The notes under the pieces were generated by a model. That model saw nothing but the letters and a program-made list of their open reading frames with translations, was not told where the DNA came from and searched no databases. A stretch of DNA of 64,000 nt from Brevibacillus sp. (lineage in GTDB: Bacteria; Bacillota; Bacilli; Brevibacillales; Brevibacillaceae): positions 930,001-994,000 of the forward strand of contig JACDOF010000001.1 in NCBI GenBank assembly GCA_017656235.1, read 5' to 3'. Below are positions 63,458 through 64,000 of the stretch, piece by piece. Numbering within the stretch: position 1 is the stretch's first letter; the number at the start of each line of letters is the position of its first letter. Position numbers and translations under genes: made by a program.

Positions 63458-63513
63458 ACGCTGTTTCACCTCCTTCTCATGATACCCATTTCTTCCAACG
63501 TGGACAAGGAAAA

Positions 63514-63546
63514 CGAAAAAAACTTCCCACAGCACATGGGAAGTTT
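63514..63546 (-). terminator. terminator after spmB
   Basis: On the minus strand AAACTTCCCA-TGTGCTG-TGGGAAGTTT is followed by TTTTTCG. Confidence 0.85.
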
Positions 63547-63567
63547 CTGGAAAGGGGAAGCAATTCG

Positions 63568-64000
63568 CTACAAGAAAACAAGGTAAACGATGAGAACGGA
63601 GGCAACGACACCCACCAGATCGGAGAGAAGACCAACTTTTAATGCGTACATCCCGTTGCGAATGCCGACCGCTCCAAAGTAAACGGTCAGTACGTACAGT
63701 GTCGTATCGGTGCTTCCCTGCATGGTCGAAGCCAATCGTCCGATCAGTGAATCAGGACCGTGTTGGGCAATCAGGTCCGTCGCAATCGCCAGCGAACCGG
63801 TCCCTGACAGCGGCCGCAGCAGTGCAAGCGGGACAATCTCCGCTGGTACGTGCAGCAGCGTGAGCAGCGGCTTAAGTGCCCGCAGCACCAGCTCCAGGGC
63901 GCCGGATTCACGGAACAATGTAATCGCCACCATCATCGCCACGAGATGCGGCATGATCTTGATCGTGGTGACGAGTCCACCTTTTGCTCCATCCACAAAC
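63568..64000 (-). CDS. spmB: spore maturation protein SpmB (partial)
   Basis: SpmB with SpmA is needed for spore core dehydration in B. subtilis. The visible 143 C-terminal residues are polytopic: 'IKIMPHLVAMMVAITLFRESGALELV' and 'GSTDTTLYVLTVYFGAVGIRNGMYALKVG' match the family. The frame continues past the window edge, so the N-terminal part (about 35 residues) is missing. Confidence 0.93.
   Translation of the reverse strand, partial: FVDGAKGGLVTTIKIMPHLVAMMVAITLFRESGALELVLRALKPLLTLLHVPAEIVPLALLRPLSGTGSLAIATDLIAQHGPDSLIGRLASTMQGSTDTTLYVLTVYFGAVGIRNGMYALKVGLLSDLVGVVASVLIVYLVFL

Overview
The window reads as a chromosome segment of an aerobic, endospore-forming member of the Bacillales, most like the Brevibacillus/Paenibacillus side of the order. 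This is inferred from a GC content a little above 50 percent, many sporulation and germination genes (spoIVA, spoVIF, ypeB, sleB, prsW, spmB), ResABCDE cytochrome c maturation, menaquinone genes, and long stretches in the same order as Bacillus subtilis (aro-trp, hepS-menG-hepT-ndk-cheR, cmk to spoIVA, ypbB-recS-ypbD-ypbE). Nearly all genes lie on the minus strand; exceptions are the coat-like gene at 23.8 kb, ansA, two deacetylases, and the 47.7-54.7 kb block.

Layout. 0-9 kb: aromatic supraoperon aroC-aroB-aroH-trpEDCFBA, with a trp leader carrying a TRAP (MtrB) binding site and attenuator. 9-10.7 kb: cheR and ndk. 10.7-15.9 kb: menaquinone operon hepS-menG-ubiA-ubiX-mqnA-hepT, which points to the futalosine route. 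15.9-20.2 kb: an unknown membrane-anchored protein, mtrB (TRAP itself), a secreted protein, a lytic transglycosylase, tRNA-Pro(GGG), folE and HU. 20.4-24.7 kb: spoIVA, a YphF-like lipoprotein, two 2Fe-2S ferredoxins, a small membrane protein, a coat-like gene and spoVIF. 24.8-33.5 kb: gpsA, plsY, der, a YphA-like gene, fni, the S1-like ypfD, plsC, cmk, a YpfB-like gene and the PilZ protein motI. 33.6-38.9 kb: ypeB, sleB, a zinc-ribbon microprotein, prsW, ansA and a glutamate dehydrogenase. 39.4-48.9 kb: two deacetylases, a MecA adaptor, membrane proteins, a thioredoxin-reductase-like flavoprotein, a LysM protein, a CPBP protease, recQ/recS, ypbB, an unknown exported protein and ferredoxin. 49-54.7 kb: ppa, a serine T-box, a class V aminotransferase with serA, an ArsB/NhaD transporter and a small protein. 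55.3-64 kb: a HAD hydrolase, resE-D-C-B-A, rluB and spmB (cut by the window edge).

How parts work together. The regulator (mtrB) and its likely RNA target (trp leader) are both present about 10 kb apart, so tryptophan control can be read from this window alone. Serine synthesis (aminotransferase plus serA) sits under a T-box whose specifier reads AGC (Ser) and whose T-box bulge fits the GCCA end of tRNA-Ser. Chorismate made by aroC feeds both the trp genes and mqnA.

The least explained structure is a pair of related non-coding repeats, 16.5-16.9 kb and 54.7-55.3 kb. Each contains a roughly 206-209 bp long imperfect hairpin, and each is bounded by two copies of transcription-terminator sequence, as if it had entered a terminator and duplicated it. 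No CRISPR array, rRNA, prophage or transposase gene was seen.
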